Source of the DNA: an uncultured Croceitalea sp.
Lineage (GTDB): Bacteria > Bacteroidota > Bacteroidia > Flavobacteriales > Flavobacteriaceae
Length of the DNA: 64,000 nt
NCBI GenBank assembly: GCA_947494805.1
Contig: CANLWK010000002.1
Location: 806,001 to 870,000 of the forward strand
Direction of reading: 5' to 3'
Of the stretch, positions 43,607 through 53,091 are shown piece after piece (the stretch's first letter is position 1; the number at the start of each line of letters is the position of its first letter). The notes beneath the pieces were generated by a model that saw only the letters and a list, made by a program, of their open reading frames with translations, made no database searches and was not told the origin of the DNA. A program made the translations under genes and the position numbers.

Positions 43607-46234
43607 CTAAAACAAAGTTGTTTGATCAGAACTTTTATCGTCTGATTCATTGGGAGCATCGCCCTGAGCGACATCTTCTTCGTCGACCACTTCAATTTCA
43701 TTGGCAGGTTGCACCGCAGGCTCTTCGTAGGGCAAGGGTTCTAGGGCGTTTACGCTTTTAACTTTTTCAGAGGTCAACTGATTGCCCAAAGCTTTGATTC
43801 CCTTTACCGAAATAAAGTCTTCAACATTTACAGTTTGGTTTGGTTTTGGATCTTTGCCCCGTGGTTTAACAAACTCAAGTTCTACCATAGGTTTCCAATC
43901 GGTTGAAATCAGCTCTAATTGTGACTTTGGATGCTCACTAATGACCAAATCTTCACGATTGGTATTTTCAATCAAAAAACGCTTAATATAATATCGTTCT
44001 TTCTCGCCGTCATAGTAGATGGCCGATATCGGCTTTTCTGGTTTCCATTTTTCAAGAACGATCATATCATCATCAAAGCGCGAATTCAGATCTGGGGCAA
44101 TTGTTTTCACAAACCCCTTTTGATTGGCGACCAATAACATATCATCAGGTCTGAACTCACCCAGCAACTCACCACGCTCATCAACATTCAAACGTTGTAC
44201 AATATCATCAAACCATATTTTTCGAGGCTTAAGTGTAGAAAGGCCCTTCTCTTTGAGCTCTATGCGCTTAACCGGATATTTAGTAACGATATTTCCTTTT
44301 GAACCACGGCCTTTGATAAGCACATCAGCAAAATCAATATCCCATTTTAGCTTTTTAATGCTTCCCGATTGCCGCAAATGAACCGTTACCACCTCAGCTT
44401 CACCATTGGGGTTGGCACTGAAGTACAATACTTCAGAACTGGCCTTGCCCGTCGTTAACGGGTACAGCCTGTCACGTGTAATACTAGTGACGTTAAAGCG
44501 CTTGATATAACTTGGTCCACCACGGCCGTCTTTATAAATCATGTTATAGGTAGTGCGCTTGTCTTTCTTTTTAAAGACCGCCACATGTAGAATATTCTTA
44601 TCAACAAAGGTTTTTGAATCAACTTTGGTGACCATCATTTCACCTTTCTTGGTAAAAACAATGATATCATCAATGTCGCTGCAATCGGTCACATATTCAT
44701 CTCGGCGCAAAGAGGTACCTACAAAACCTTCTTCCCTGTTGACATAGAGCTTAGTATTGCGAATCACAACTTTGGTAGCCTCAATATCATCAAAAATCTT
44801 GATTTCTGATTTTCGCTCACGCCCCTTGCCGTACTTCTTCTTGAGGTTCTGAAAGTAGTCAATAGCGAAATCAACCAAATTCGCCAAATATTCTTTGGTC
44901 TCCGCAATACGCTCCTCTAAACTATCCAAATGCTGTTTCGCTTTATCGAGATCAAATTTTGAGATTCGCTTGATACGTATTTCGGTCAAACGCACAATAT
45001 CCTCTTCTGTGACCGCTCTTCTCAAATGTTCGGTATGTGGTTTTAACCCCTTATCTATGGCCGCCAGAACCCCTTCCCAAGTTTCTTCTTCTTCAATCTC
45101 TCTATAGATACGGTTTTCGATAAATATTCGCTCTAAAGACGCAAAGTGCCATTGCTCCTCCAACTCGTTCAATTGTATCTCAAGTTCCGCCTTGAGCAAC
45201 TCGACCGTATTATCCGTGGATCTTCGCAACATTTCGGTCATACCCATAAAAATGGGCTTATTGTCCTCAATGATGCACCCTAGAGGAGATATTGATGATT
45301 CACAAGCCGTAAATGCATAAAGCGCATCAATGGTTTTATCAGGAGATATACCACTGGGCAGATGCACCAAAATCTCAACATCCGCAGCCGTATTGTCCTC
45401 TATTTTCTTGATTTTTATCTTGCCTTTATCATTGGCCTTAAGAATTGAATCTATTAAACTAGAGGTGTTGGTAGCATAGGGTATTTCCCTTATTACCAGT
45501 GAATTCTTATCAAAACTTTCAATTTTAGCCCTTACCCTGACCTTACCACCGCGCAGTCCGTCATTGTAATTGGTCACATCAATGATACCTGCGGTAGGAA
45601 AGTCAGGAAAAAGTTTGAAGCTTTTTCCCTTTAAGTGCTTGATCGAAGCATCGATCAACTCTACAAAATTGTGTGGCAATACTTTAGTGGAAAGTCCCAC
45701 CGCTATACCTTCTGCCCCCTGGGCCAACAACAACGGAAACTTTACCGGAAGATTGATGGGTTCTTTTTTACGACCATCGTATGAAAACTGCCAATCTGTG
45801 ATTTTCGGACTAAAAACTACATCTAAGGCAAATTTTGATAGCCTTGCTTCAATATACCTTGAAGCCGCAGCCCTGTCACCGGTCAATATGTTTCCCCAGT
45901 TTCCTTGCGTATCGATGAGCAAATCTTTTTGCCCTATCTGCACCATGGCATCGGCAATACTCGCGTCACCGTGCGGATGGTATTGCATCGTATGGCCAAC
46001 TACATTGGCCACTTTGTTATAGCGACCGTCATCCAATTCTTTCAAAGAATGCAAAATGCGGCGTTGCACGGGCTTAAAACCGTCTTCAATTGCAGGTACC
46101 GCACGTTCAAGTATTACATAAGAAGCGTAATCTAAAAACCAGTCTTTATACATGCCCGTCACTCGGGTCAGCGCATCATCAGGAGCTTCTTCTTGATTTG
46201 AAAGTCCTTCCGTCAACTCTTCATTATCTTCCAT
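43607..46234 (-). CDS. parC: DNA topoisomerase IV subunit A
   Basis: Type IIA topoisomerase A subunit of 875 residues. The catalytic Tyr127 is in AAASRYIEA, and the quinolone-region motif is HPHGDASIADAMV (86-98), where the usual Ser after HPHGD is Ala. The C-terminal part has weak beta-pinwheel blades and an acidic, low-complexity tail. It follows parE by 27 bases, hence parC rather than gyrA. The pair decatenates chromosomes. Confidence 0.93.
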   Translation of the reverse strand: MEDNEELTEGLSNQEEAPDDALTRVTGMYKDWFLDYASYVILERAVPAIEDGFKPVQRRILHSLKELDDGRYNKVANVVGHTMQYHPHGDASIADAMVQIGQKDLLIDTQGNWGNILTGDRAAASRYIEARLSKFALDVVFSPKITDWQFSYDGRKKEPINLPVKFPLLLAQGAEGIAVGLSTKVLPHNFVELIDASIKHLKGKSFKLFPDFPTAGIIDVTNYNDGLRGGKVRVRAKIESFDKNSLVIREIPYATNTSSLIDSILKANDKGKIKIKKIEDNTAADVEILVHLPSGISPDKTIDALYAFTACESSISPLGCIIEDNKPIFMGMTEMLRRSTDNTVELLKAELEIQLNELEEQWHFASLERIFIENRIYREIEEEETWEGVLAAIDKGLKPHTEHLRRAVTEEDIVRLTEIRIKRISKFDLDKAKQHLDSLEERIAETKEYLANLVDFAIDYFQNLKKKYGKGRERKSEIKIFDDIEATKVVIRNTKLYVNREEGFVGTSLRRDEYVTDCSDIDDIIVFTKKGEMMVTKVDSKTFVDKNILHVAVFKKKDKRTTYNMIYKDGRGGPSYIKRFNVTSITRDRLYPLTTGKASSEVLYFSANPNGEAEVVTVHLRQSGSIKKLKWDIDFADVLIKGRGSKGNIVTKYPVKRIELKEKGLSTLKPRKIWFDDIVQRLNVDERGELLGEFRPDDMLLVANQKGFVKTIAPDLNSRFDDDMIVLEKWKPEKPISAIYYDGEKERYYIKRFLIENTNREDLVISEHPKSQLELISTDWKPMVELEFVKPRGKDPKPNQTVNVEDFISVKGIKALGNQLTSEKVKSVNALEPLPYEEPAVQPANEIEVVDEEDVAQGDAPNESDDKSSDQTTLF

Positions 46235-46261
46235 GTAGTATTACTAACTTATAAATTTGAT

Positions 46262-48118
46262 TTATAGCTGTTTTTCTTCAACTAAATCAAGTTCTACTTT
46301 AAGGTTTTTTATAATGAATTCTTGTCGGTCAGGGGTATTCTTGCCCATATAGAATTTCAACAATTCTTCAATGGACATGGCCTTGTCCAACATCACAGGT
46401 TCTAATCGAATGTCATCACCAATAAAGTGTTTGAACTCATCGGGCGAAATCTCTCCCAAACCTTTGAATCGGGTAATCTCTGGTTTACCGGTAAGCTTTT
46501 CTATGGCATTGCGTCGCTCTTCATCACTATAACAGTAAATGGTCTCTTTTTTGTTCCGGACACGAAACAGTGGTGTTTGCAAGATGTACAAATGGTTCTC
46601 TTTGATCAACTCAGGAAAGAATTGCAAAAAGAACGTAATCAACAACAAACGAATATGCATACCGTCAACATCGGCATCGGTGGCAATAACGATATTGTTG
46701 TAGCGCAAATCCTCCATTGAATCTTCAATGTTCAAAGCTGCCTGCAACAGATTGAACTCTTCATTCTCGTAAACGATTTTCTTTGACATTCCGTAAGAAT
46801 TCAAAGGCTTTCCCCGTAGACTGAAAACGGCCTGGGTATTCACATCACGGGATTTAGTAATGGAGCCCGAAGCGGAATCACCCTCGGTGATGAACAAGGT
46901 ACTCTCTAGTCGCCTGTCCTTTTTCATATCTTGTAGGTGCACCCTACAATCACGAAGTTTTTTATTGTGAAGGCTTGCTTTTTTAGCACGATCACGCGCC
47001 AGCTTTCGAATTCCGGATAGTTCTTTACGCTCTTTTTCGGCCTGAACAATTTTTTTCTGTAATGCCTCAGCGGTAACAGGGTTCTTATGTAAATAGTTAT
47101 CTAGATACCTGCCAATAAAGTCATTGATATATGTACGTACCGTGGGTAGGTCACCACCCATATCGGTCGAGCCCAATTTTGTTTTGGTCTGACTTTCAAA
47201 GACAGGTTCCATGACCTTAATAGCAATGGCAGAAATAATAGATTTTCTAATATCGGAGGCATCATAGTTCTTGCCATAAAAATCACGAACCGTTTTTACA
47301 ATGGCTTCACGAAATGCTGCTTGGTGCGTACCCCCTTGTGTCGTATGTTGTCCGTTTACGAAAGAATGGTACTCTTCACTGTACTGGGTTTTGCTGTGTG
47401 TGATCGCAACCTCAATATCATCACCTTTCAAGTGAACAATGGGATATAAAAAATCTTCGGGATTGTTGTTTTCTTCCAGCAGGTCTTTCAGTCCGTCTTC
47501 AGAATGGAATTTCTCACCATTGAAAACAATGGTCAAGCCCGGATTCAGATACACATAATTCTTGAGCATTCGCTCAACATATTCGTTGCGATACTTGAAT
47601 TTCTTAAAAATGGTCTCATCAGGGACGAAGGTCACCTTTGTACCTCTGCGTTTAGTAGAATCGACCAATTCTTCATTGACCAAGTTTCCCGCTTTAAATT
47701 CAGCAGCTTTTGATTGCCCGTCACGAACGGATTCCACCTTAAAAAAATTGGAAAGTGCATTGACTGCCTTGGTACCTACTCCATTTAAACCAACAGATTT
47801 TTTAAAGGCTCGTGAATCGTACTTACCACCCGTATTCATTTTTGAGACCACATCAACGACCTTACCCAAGGGAATGCCACGACCATAATCGCGAACACGC
47901 ACCTCACTGTCTTTGATGTTGATTTCAATGGTCTTGCCCGCGCCCATTACAAACTCATCGATACAATTGTCAATGACCTCTTTCAACAAGATGTAAATAC
48001 CATCGTCTGCAGAAGATCCGTCTCCCAATTTACCGATATACATACCCGGACGCATACGGATATGCTCTTTCCAATCAAGCGAACGTATATTGTCTTCGGT
48101 ATATTTGGTGTTTGCCAT
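46262..48118 (-). CDS. parE: DNA topoisomerase IV subunit B
   Basis: GHKL ATPase subunit of 618 residues. ATP-site motifs are [21 protein letters not shown] and [17 protein letters not shown]; the TOPRIM domain has [11 protein letters not shown] and the [10 protein letters not shown] metal site. The short, insertion-free length is that of ParE/GyrB of this phylum. The ATG at 48118 is chosen because [29 protein letters not shown] is the usual start; the longer frame has no support. Confidence 0.93.
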   Translation of the reverse strand: MANTKYTEDNIRSLDWKEHIRMRPGMYIGKLGDGSSADDGIYILLKEVIDNCIDEFVMGAGKTIEINIKDSEVRVRDYGRGIPLGKVVDVVSKMNTGGKYDSRAFKKSVGLNGVGTKAVNALSNFFKVESVRDGQSKAAEFKAGNLVNEELVDSTKRRGTKVTFVPDETIFKKFKYRNEYVERMLKNYVYLNPGLTIVFNGEKFHSEDGLKDLLEENNNPEDFLYPIVHLKGDDIEVAITHSKTQYSEEYHSFVNGQHTTQGGTHQAAFREAIVKTVRDFYGKNYDASDIRKSIISAIAIKVMEPVFESQTKTKLGSTDMGGDLPTVRTYINDFIGRYLDNYLHKNPVTAEALQKKIVQAEKERKELSGIRKLARDRAKKASLHNKKLRDCRVHLQDMKKDRRLESTLFITEGDSASGSITKSRDVNTQAVFSLRGKPLNSYGMSKKIVYENEEFNLLQAALNIEDSMEDLRYNNIVIATDADVDGMHIRLLLITFFLQFFPELIKENHLYILQTPLFRVRNKKETIYCYSDEERRNAIEKLTGKPEITRFKGLGEISPDEFKHFIGDDIRLEPVMLDKAMSIEELLKFYMGKNTPDRQEFIIKNLKVELDLVEEKQL

Positions 48119-48294
48119 TAAAAACGGGATTATCCTCGCTAATATAGAATTTAGGGGCAAAAATCAAAATGCAACCCTCAGAAAGTAATCAACAAATGAC
48201 ATTTTCTATTGTTAATAGTAATCTATCTCAAGAATGTTTCGTAAAAATGAGCTATAGAAATCTATGCTTCTAAAGAATGGTCACCAGGTGAGTA

Positions 48295-49389
48295 TTAAAC
48301 ATTAAATCTAAAATGCATGACATCGCCGTCTTTAACGATGTATTCTTTGCCCTCAACACGCATTTTACCTGCTTCTTTTACTTTGGTTTCACTACCATAA
48401 CTAACGTAGTCATCGTATGAAATCACTTCGGCACGAATAAATCCTTTTTCAAAATCGGTATGGATGACACCTGCGGCCTGTGGTGCGGTAGCCCCTACGG
48501 GAATCGTCCATGCGCGCACCTCTTTAACACCAGCTGTAAAGTAAGTTTCTAAATCCAATAACCTATAAGCCCCTCGTATTAGTTTTGCAGAGCCTGGTTC
48601 CGAGAGTCCTAAATCTTCTAAAAACAATTGGCGTTCTTCAAAGGTTTCCAATTCGGTGATATCTGCCTCTGTACCTACGGCCAAGAAGATGACCTCGGCA
48701 TTTTCACCAGCCACTGCTTCTTTGACTTTTTCTACATAAGCGTTCCCCTGAACTGCCGCACTTTCATCCACATTACAGACGTACATGACCGGTTTATCGG
48801 TAATCAGTTGTAAATGTTTCACATATTCAAGACGGTCATCATCGCTAATAGTAATGGCACGAACCGAGTTTCCGGCTTCTAAACCTTCTTTTAATTGGAT
48901 GAGTACGGCCTCCTCTTTTTGGGCATCCTTGTTTCCGGTTCTGGCAGCTCGTTTGACCTTGTCCAATTTCTTTTCCACACTTTCCAAGTCCCGAAGCTGA
49001 AGTTCAATGTCTATGGTTTCTTTATCACGGATAGGGTCCACAGAGCCATCTACATGCACAATATTATCATTGTCAAAGCACCGCAGCACATGAAGTATGG
49101 CGTCGGTTTCACGAATGTTACCCAAAAACTGATTGCCCAAGCCTTCACCTTTACTGGCACCTTTTACCAAACCCGCAATGTCCACGATTTCAACCGTAGC
49201 GGGAATGACCTTCTCAGGAACAACCAATGATTCCAATTTTTCCAGTCTCTGATCCGGTACGTTAACAACCCCAATATTGGGTTCGATCGTACAGAACGGA
49301 AAGTTTGCACTTTGCGCTTTCGCATTGGACAAACAATTAAAAAGGGTTGATTTACCAACATTCGGTAATCCGACGATTCCTGCTTTCAT
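48295..49389 (-). CDS. ychF: Ribosome-binding ATPase YchF (OBG family)
   Basis: Protein of 364 residues, standard length. G1 motif GLPNVGKST at 7-15, followed by DIAGLVKGASKGEGLGNQFL and the C-terminal TGS domain (ETYFTAGVKEVRAW, then MRVEGKEYIVKDGDVMHFRFNV). YchF binds the ribosome and is linked to stress and redox responses. A TATATTTG element lies at 49431-49438 on the minus strand. Confidence 0.97.
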   Translation of the reverse strand: MKAGIVGLPNVGKSTLFNCLSNAKAQSANFPFCTIEPNIGVVNVPDQRLEKLESLVVPEKVIPATVEIVDIAGLVKGASKGEGLGNQFLGNIRETDAILHVLRCFDNDNIVHVDGSVDPIRDKETIDIELQLRDLESVEKKLDKVKRAARTGNKDAQKEEAVLIQLKEGLEAGNSVRAITISDDDRLEYVKHLQLITDKPVMYVCNVDESAAVQGNAYVEKVKEAVAGENAEVIFLAVGTEADITELETFEERQLFLEDLGLSEPGSAKLIRGAYRLLDLETYFTAGVKEVRAWTIPVGATAPQAAGVIHTDFEKGFIRAEVISYDDYVSYGSETKVKEAGKMRVEGKEYIVKDGDVMHFRFNV

Positions 49390-49430
49390 ATAAACATATT
49401 AGCTATGAGACAATTGACAAATTAAGCGTG

Positions 49431-49438
49431 CAAATATA
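49431..49438 (-). promoter_or_regulatory. -7 element TATATTTG of ychF
   Basis: Exact TAnnTTTG match 41 bases before the ychF ATG on the minus strand; it lies just after the small membrane protein gene. Confidence 0.45.
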
Positions 49439-49465
49439 GGTTGAAGTTTTCTATCGCACTACCAT

Positions 49466-49591
49466 TTACGAACCTGAAACCAATTGATAAATAAAAATCA
49501 AAATTACGGCTATGATTCCAAGAATGGCAACTGCGGACAGCAAACAACCTATGTCCCTCCAAATTCCCGTATACTCCTTCTCTTTTGCCAT
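49466..49591 (-). CDS. Small single-pass membrane protein, 41 residues
   Basis: A 41-codon ORF on the minus strand. The product starts MAKEKEYTGIWRDIGCL and continues with one strongly hydrophobic helix (about residues 17-35, AVAILGIIAVILIFIY), then a short polar tail. Charge distribution predicts the N-terminus inside. A TATTTTTG element at 49610-49617 is 18 bases upstream. The overlapping 62-codon frame at 49422-49610 has no protein-like character. No family is recognised. Confidence 0.6.
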   Translation of the reverse strand: MAKEKEYTGIWRDIGCLLSAVAILGIIAVILIFIYQLVSGS

Positions 49592-49609
49592 TTGTCAAAT
49601 TTAAGGTCA

Positions 49610-49617
49610 CAAAAATA
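49610..49617 (-). promoter_or_regulatory. -7 element TATTTTTG of the 41-residue membrane protein gene
   Basis: Exact TAnnTTTG match on the minus strand, 18 bases before the ATG; no clear -33 box. Confidence 0.45.
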
Positions 49618-49677
49618 CTAAGAAAACCCCTTTTGATCCATTATCATTACATTAGAACAATCGATTAATTAAGTTGT

Positions 49678-50454
49678 ATGTCAAAAGTCGGATTACAAGG
49701 ATTTTTGTTTGATGAAAAATCATCTTTTTTAAAAGGTCCCAGATTGGCGCCACCATGTATTCGCGAAGCCTATCATTCGGCTTCAGCAAATTACTTTGCC
49801 GAAAATGGTGAAGCGATTTTACCAAAAAACATTACTGATTATGGTGACTTTTCAATTGAGAACTATCTTGACATTGAAACAATTACACTAAAAAATCTAA
49901 ATAAAGATTTGCCTTTATTGAGTTTGGGAGGCGACCATTCCATAACCTATCCCATCATCAAAGCCTTCCACTCCGTTTATGGCAAGGTTGACATTTTGCA
50001 TATTGATGCCCACAGCGACCTTTACAGCAATTTTGAAGGGGACCCCTACTCGCATGCATGTCCGTTTTACAACATCATGAACAATGGTTTGGCCGCAAAC
50101 CTTCATCAGGTAGGTATTCGAACCTTGAACAAAACACAACGGGACCATGCGGCCCAGTTTCAGGTAGACATTAATGAAATGAAAGACTTTCACAAATTCT
50201 CTATGCCCAAATTTGAAAACCCGCTATACCTATCATTGGATTTAGATGGATTGGATCCGGCATTTGCACCCGGTGTCTCCCATCATGAACCGGGCGGCCT
50301 TTCTACTAGAGAGGTGATGACCCTAATACAGCATATTGATGTACCAATAGTGGGTGCAGATATTGTGGAGTACAATCCTGCAAAGGATATACATGAAATG
50401 ACGGCCATGTTGGCAGCCAAACTGCTCAAAGAAATCGTAAGTAAAATGATTTAA
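49678..50454 (+). CDS. Arginase/agmatinase/formimidoylglutamase family hydrolase
   Basis: Binuclear manganese hydrolase of 258 residues. All metal motifs are present: LGGDHSITYP, HIDAHSDLY (DAHSD) and SLDLDGLDPAFAPG. The GVSHHEPGGLS block is shared by ureohydrolases. Agmatinase, guanidino hydrolase or arginase cannot be separated by eye; at 258 residues it is short, closer to agmatinase. Convergent with the ferredoxin gene three bases away. Confidence 0.88.
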   Translation: MSKVGLQGFLFDEKSSFLKGPRLAPPCIREAYHSASANYFAENGEAILPKNITDYGDFSIENYLDIETITLKNLNKDLPLLSLGGDHSITYPIIKAFHSVYGKVDILHIDAHSDLYSNFEGDPYSHACPFYNIMNNGLAANLHQVGIRTLNKTQRDHAAQFQVDINEMKDFHKFSMPKFENPLYLSLDLDGLDPAFAPGVSHHEPGGLSTREVMTLIQHIDVPIVGADIVEYNPAKDIHEMTAMLAAKLLKEIVSKMI

Positions 50455-50457
50455 GAC

Positions 50458-50811
50458 CTATCCGTCGGGATGCATAAATTTTTGCTTGCCCAAAAGTTCT
50501 TCTTCCGTTTCTACCCTATCTTCATCGGGCACACAACAATCTACTGGGCACACCGCTGCACATTGTGGCTCTTCGTGAAAGCCCATGCACTCCGTACACT
50601 TATCGGGTGAGATATAGTAAATTTCATCGCTTATAGGTTCTTGGACTTCATCAGCATCGACCGCTTTTCCATCAGGCAACACAACATTTCCTTCCAATGA
50701 AGTACCATCACTATACCGCCATTCATCTGCTCCCTCATAAATTGCGGTGTTTGGGCACTCAGGCTCGCAAGCTCCGCAATTGATACATTCATCAGTTATT
50801 ATAATTGCCAT
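50458..50811 (-). CDS. 4Fe-4S dicluster ferredoxin
   Basis: Ferredoxin of 117 residues. Cluster ligands are [12 protein letters not shown] near the N-terminus and [22 protein letters not shown] in the C-terminal half, with an acidic insert between. It is divergent from the acyl-CoA reductase gene, a pairing common in Bacteroidota. The electron donor and acceptor are unknown. Confidence 0.93.
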   Translation of the reverse strand: MAIIITDECINCGACEPECPNTAIYEGADEWRYSDGTSLEGNVVLPDGKAVDADEVQEPISDEIYYISPDKCTECMGFHEEPQCAAVCPVDCCVPDEDRVETEEELLGKQKFMHPDG

Positions 50812-50858
50812 ATTTCTCTTTTTTCACGCCAGTATTCACCAGCATTGCTATTTTTACA

Positions 50859-50890
50859 CAAAAATAAATCCCAAAACATTAGTTTACAAA
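50859..50890 (-). promoter_or_regulatory. Promoter of the ferredoxin gene: TTTG-N20-TATTTTTG
   Basis: Minus strand TTTG (50890-50887) and TATTTTTG (50866-50859), 20-base spacer. An overlapping second match, TATATTTG (50894-50887), also lies here. Confidence 0.58.
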
Positions 50891-50894
50891 TATA

Positions 50895-51950
50895 ATGGCG
50901 GTACGACCTTCGATTTTACAAGCTTTTATCAACTTAGGTAACTTTTTAAGGGATTTTTGTGATAGTACTACTACCAAAAACCAAGAATCGCATGAAGAGC
51001 TTCAAAAAACCATTCAAAGAGCTGGACAGCATAACGGATGGTTTACCGAAGAAAATGTATGCTTCGCTTTGCAACAGTGGGGCGAAGTTTTAACCGCTGA
51101 GAATTTAGAAGGTTGGTTGGCAAATTATGATATCACCGATCATACCGAGCCCAAAACGATAGCCATTATCATGGCTGGTAATATACCTTTGGTGGGTTTT
51201 CATGATTTCATCTGCGTTTTGGTATCGGGGCACCGGGTGTTGGCGAAATTGTCATCAAATGACAATCTACTACTTCCCTTTATGGCGAATTACCTTATTG
51301 GCCAAGACCCTTCTTTAAAGAACAGCATTGCATTCACCGAAGACAAATTGACCGATTTCGATGCGGTGATTGCCACCGGAAGCAACAATACCGGACGCTA
51401 TTTTGAATACTATTTTGGCAAACACCCGAACATCATACGAAAAAATCGAAATTCAGTCGCTGTGCTTACCGGTGAAGAGTCGGTGGGTGAGTTGAAAGCA
51501 CTGGGGCAAGATATATTTCAATATTTTGGACTAGGGTGCAGAAGCGTATCGAAACTTTTCGTGCCCAAAGGGTATGACTTTGCTACATTTTTTGAAGCCA
51601 TATACGAATATCAGTCCGTTATCAATACCAACAAATACGCCAACAACTACGATTACAACAAAGCAGTGTTCTTAATGTCTGATTTTAAAATCTTGGACAA
51701 CAACTTTTTATTGCTCAAAGAAGACGAACAGTACGCTTCGCCCATTGGCACCCTATATTTTGAGCATTATGCCAATAGCGAAAGTATTGGCCAAAAATTA
51801 CATGCCGATAAAGAACAATTGCAATGTGTTGTTGGAAAACCGGGTTTGTTGGAAACTACTGATTTTGGTACTACCCAGACGCCAAGGCTAAATGATTATG
51901 CAGATGGAGTTGATACCATATCCTTCTTATTATCGCTAGATAAAGATTGA
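50895..51950 (+). CDS. Acyl-CoA reductase (LuxC-like)
   Basis: Protein of 351 residues of the LuxC/acyl-CoA reductase family. Visible marks are IAIIMAGNIPLVGFHDFICVLVSGHRVLAKLSSND, the DAVIATGSNNTGRYFEYYF block and the catalytic-Cys region FGLGCRSVSKLFVP. No LuxD, LuxE or LuxAB genes are near, so it is not a bioluminescence gene. It begins a plus-strand run into serC and serA; its usual partner reaction in this phylum is not established. Confidence 0.85.
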   Translation: MAVRPSILQAFINLGNFLRDFCDSTTTKNQESHEELQKTIQRAGQHNGWFTEENVCFALQQWGEVLTAENLEGWLANYDITDHTEPKTIAIIMAGNIPLVGFHDFICVLVSGHRVLAKLSSNDNLLLPFMANYLIGQDPSLKNSIAFTEDKLTDFDAVIATGSNNTGRYFEYYFGKHPNIIRKNRNSVAVLTGEESVGELKALGQDIFQYFGLGCRSVSKLFVPKGYDFATFFEAIYEYQSVINTNKYANNYDYNKAVFLMSDFKILDNNFLLLKEDEQYASPIGTLYFEHYANSESIGQKLHADKEQLQCVVGKPGLLETTDFGTTQTPRLNDYADGVDTISFLLSLDKD

Positions 51951-52021
51951 TGTTTTCGATTCTCTAAAATTTTAAGACCTTTACCGCTTGTTTTTAACGT
52001 CCACCAAAAAAAATCAAATCC

Positions 52022-53086
52022 ATGCAAAAACATAATTTTAGCGCAGGCCCATGTATACTGCCGAAAGAGGTCATGCAAAAAGCTGCCGAAGCCGTTGTTA
52101 ATTTAGATGGCAGTGGGTTGTCTTTAATAGAGATATCGCACCGAAGCGCGGCATTTGTAGAAATTATGGAAAAAGCCCGCGCTTTGGCGCTAGAACTTTT
52201 AGGTCTTGAAGGAAAAGGATATAGCGCATTATTTCTACAAGGTGGGGCCAGCACACAATTTTTGGCCACCGCATATAACTTATTGGAAACCAAAGCAGGC
52301 TATGTCAATACCGGCACATGGAGCTTAAAGGCCATCAAGGAAGCACGCTTGTTCGGAGAGGTTGTTGAAGTAGCTTCTTCACAAGAACAAAACTTTAATT
52401 TCATCCCTAAAGGATATGATATTCCCAAAGAATTGGATTTTCTTCATTTGACGTCGAACAACACCATTTTTGGCACACAGATGAAAGAATTTCCAAAAAC
52501 GAATTGTCCCCTCGTCTGTGATATGAGTTCTGATATTTTTTCACGGCAACTAGATTTTTCACAGTTTGATTTGATGTATGCTGGTGCCCAAAAGAATATG
52601 GGTCCCGCGGGCACCACTCTTGTTGTGGTCAAAGAAGACATACTAGGCAAGGTATCAAGAAAAGTTCCTTCCATGCTTGATTACAAGACCCATATTGCAA
52701 AAGATAGCATGTTCAATACGCCTCCAGTATTCGCAGTTTATGTCTCAATGCTGACCATGCAATGGCTCAAAGATTTAGGTGGTATTGCTGCTATAGAAGA
52801 AATCAACGAAAAAAAGGCCAATCTCATTTATTCTGAAATCGAATTGAATCCTGTTTTTTCAGGTTTTGCGGCCAAAGAGGACCGGTCAAACATGAATGCA
52901 ACTTTTAATATTACGGACGACACCCTAAAAGAAACCTTTGATGAAAATTGCAAGGAAGCGGGTATCAATGGCATTAACGGACATCGCTCTGTGGGCGGTT
53001 ACCGCGCTTCAATGTACAATGCGCTGTCCCTTGAGAGCGTTGGTGTTTTGGTCGATATTATGAGTGAATTGGAACGAAAAGGATAA
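52022..53086 (+). CDS. serC: Phosphoserine aminotransferase
   Basis: Class V PLP aminotransferase of 354 residues. N-terminal NFSAGPCILPKEV is diagnostic; the PLP lysine lies in YAGAQKNMGPAG. It makes phosphoserine from 3-phosphohydroxypyruvate. Five bases before serA. Confidence 0.97.
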   Translation: MQKHNFSAGPCILPKEVMQKAAEAVVNLDGSGLSLIEISHRSAAFVEIMEKARALALELLGLEGKGYSALFLQGGASTQFLATAYNLLETKAGYVNTGTWSLKAIKEARLFGEVVEVASSQEQNFNFIPKGYDIPKELDFLHLTSNNTIFGTQMKEFPKTNCPLVCDMSSDIFSRQLDFSQFDLMYAGAQKNMGPAGTTLVVVKEDILGKVSRKVPSMLDYKTHIAKDSMFNTPPVFAVYVSMLTMQWLKDLGGIAAIEEINEKKANLIYSEIELNPVFSGFAAKEDRSNMNATFNITDDTLKETFDENCKEAGINGINGHRSVGGYRASMYNALSLESVGVLVDIMSELERKG

Positions 53087-53091
53087 ACTAC

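Noticed and set aside
48170-48195. A further ATGCAACCC on the plus strand between parE and ychF, like the ECF -35 box.
   Set aside because: No GTC at the 16-base spacing (CAA instead) and no plus-strand gene downstream.
49422-49610. A 62-codon minus-strand frame.
   Set aside because: Composition is not protein-like, and the overlapping 41-codon frame encodes a clean membrane helix.
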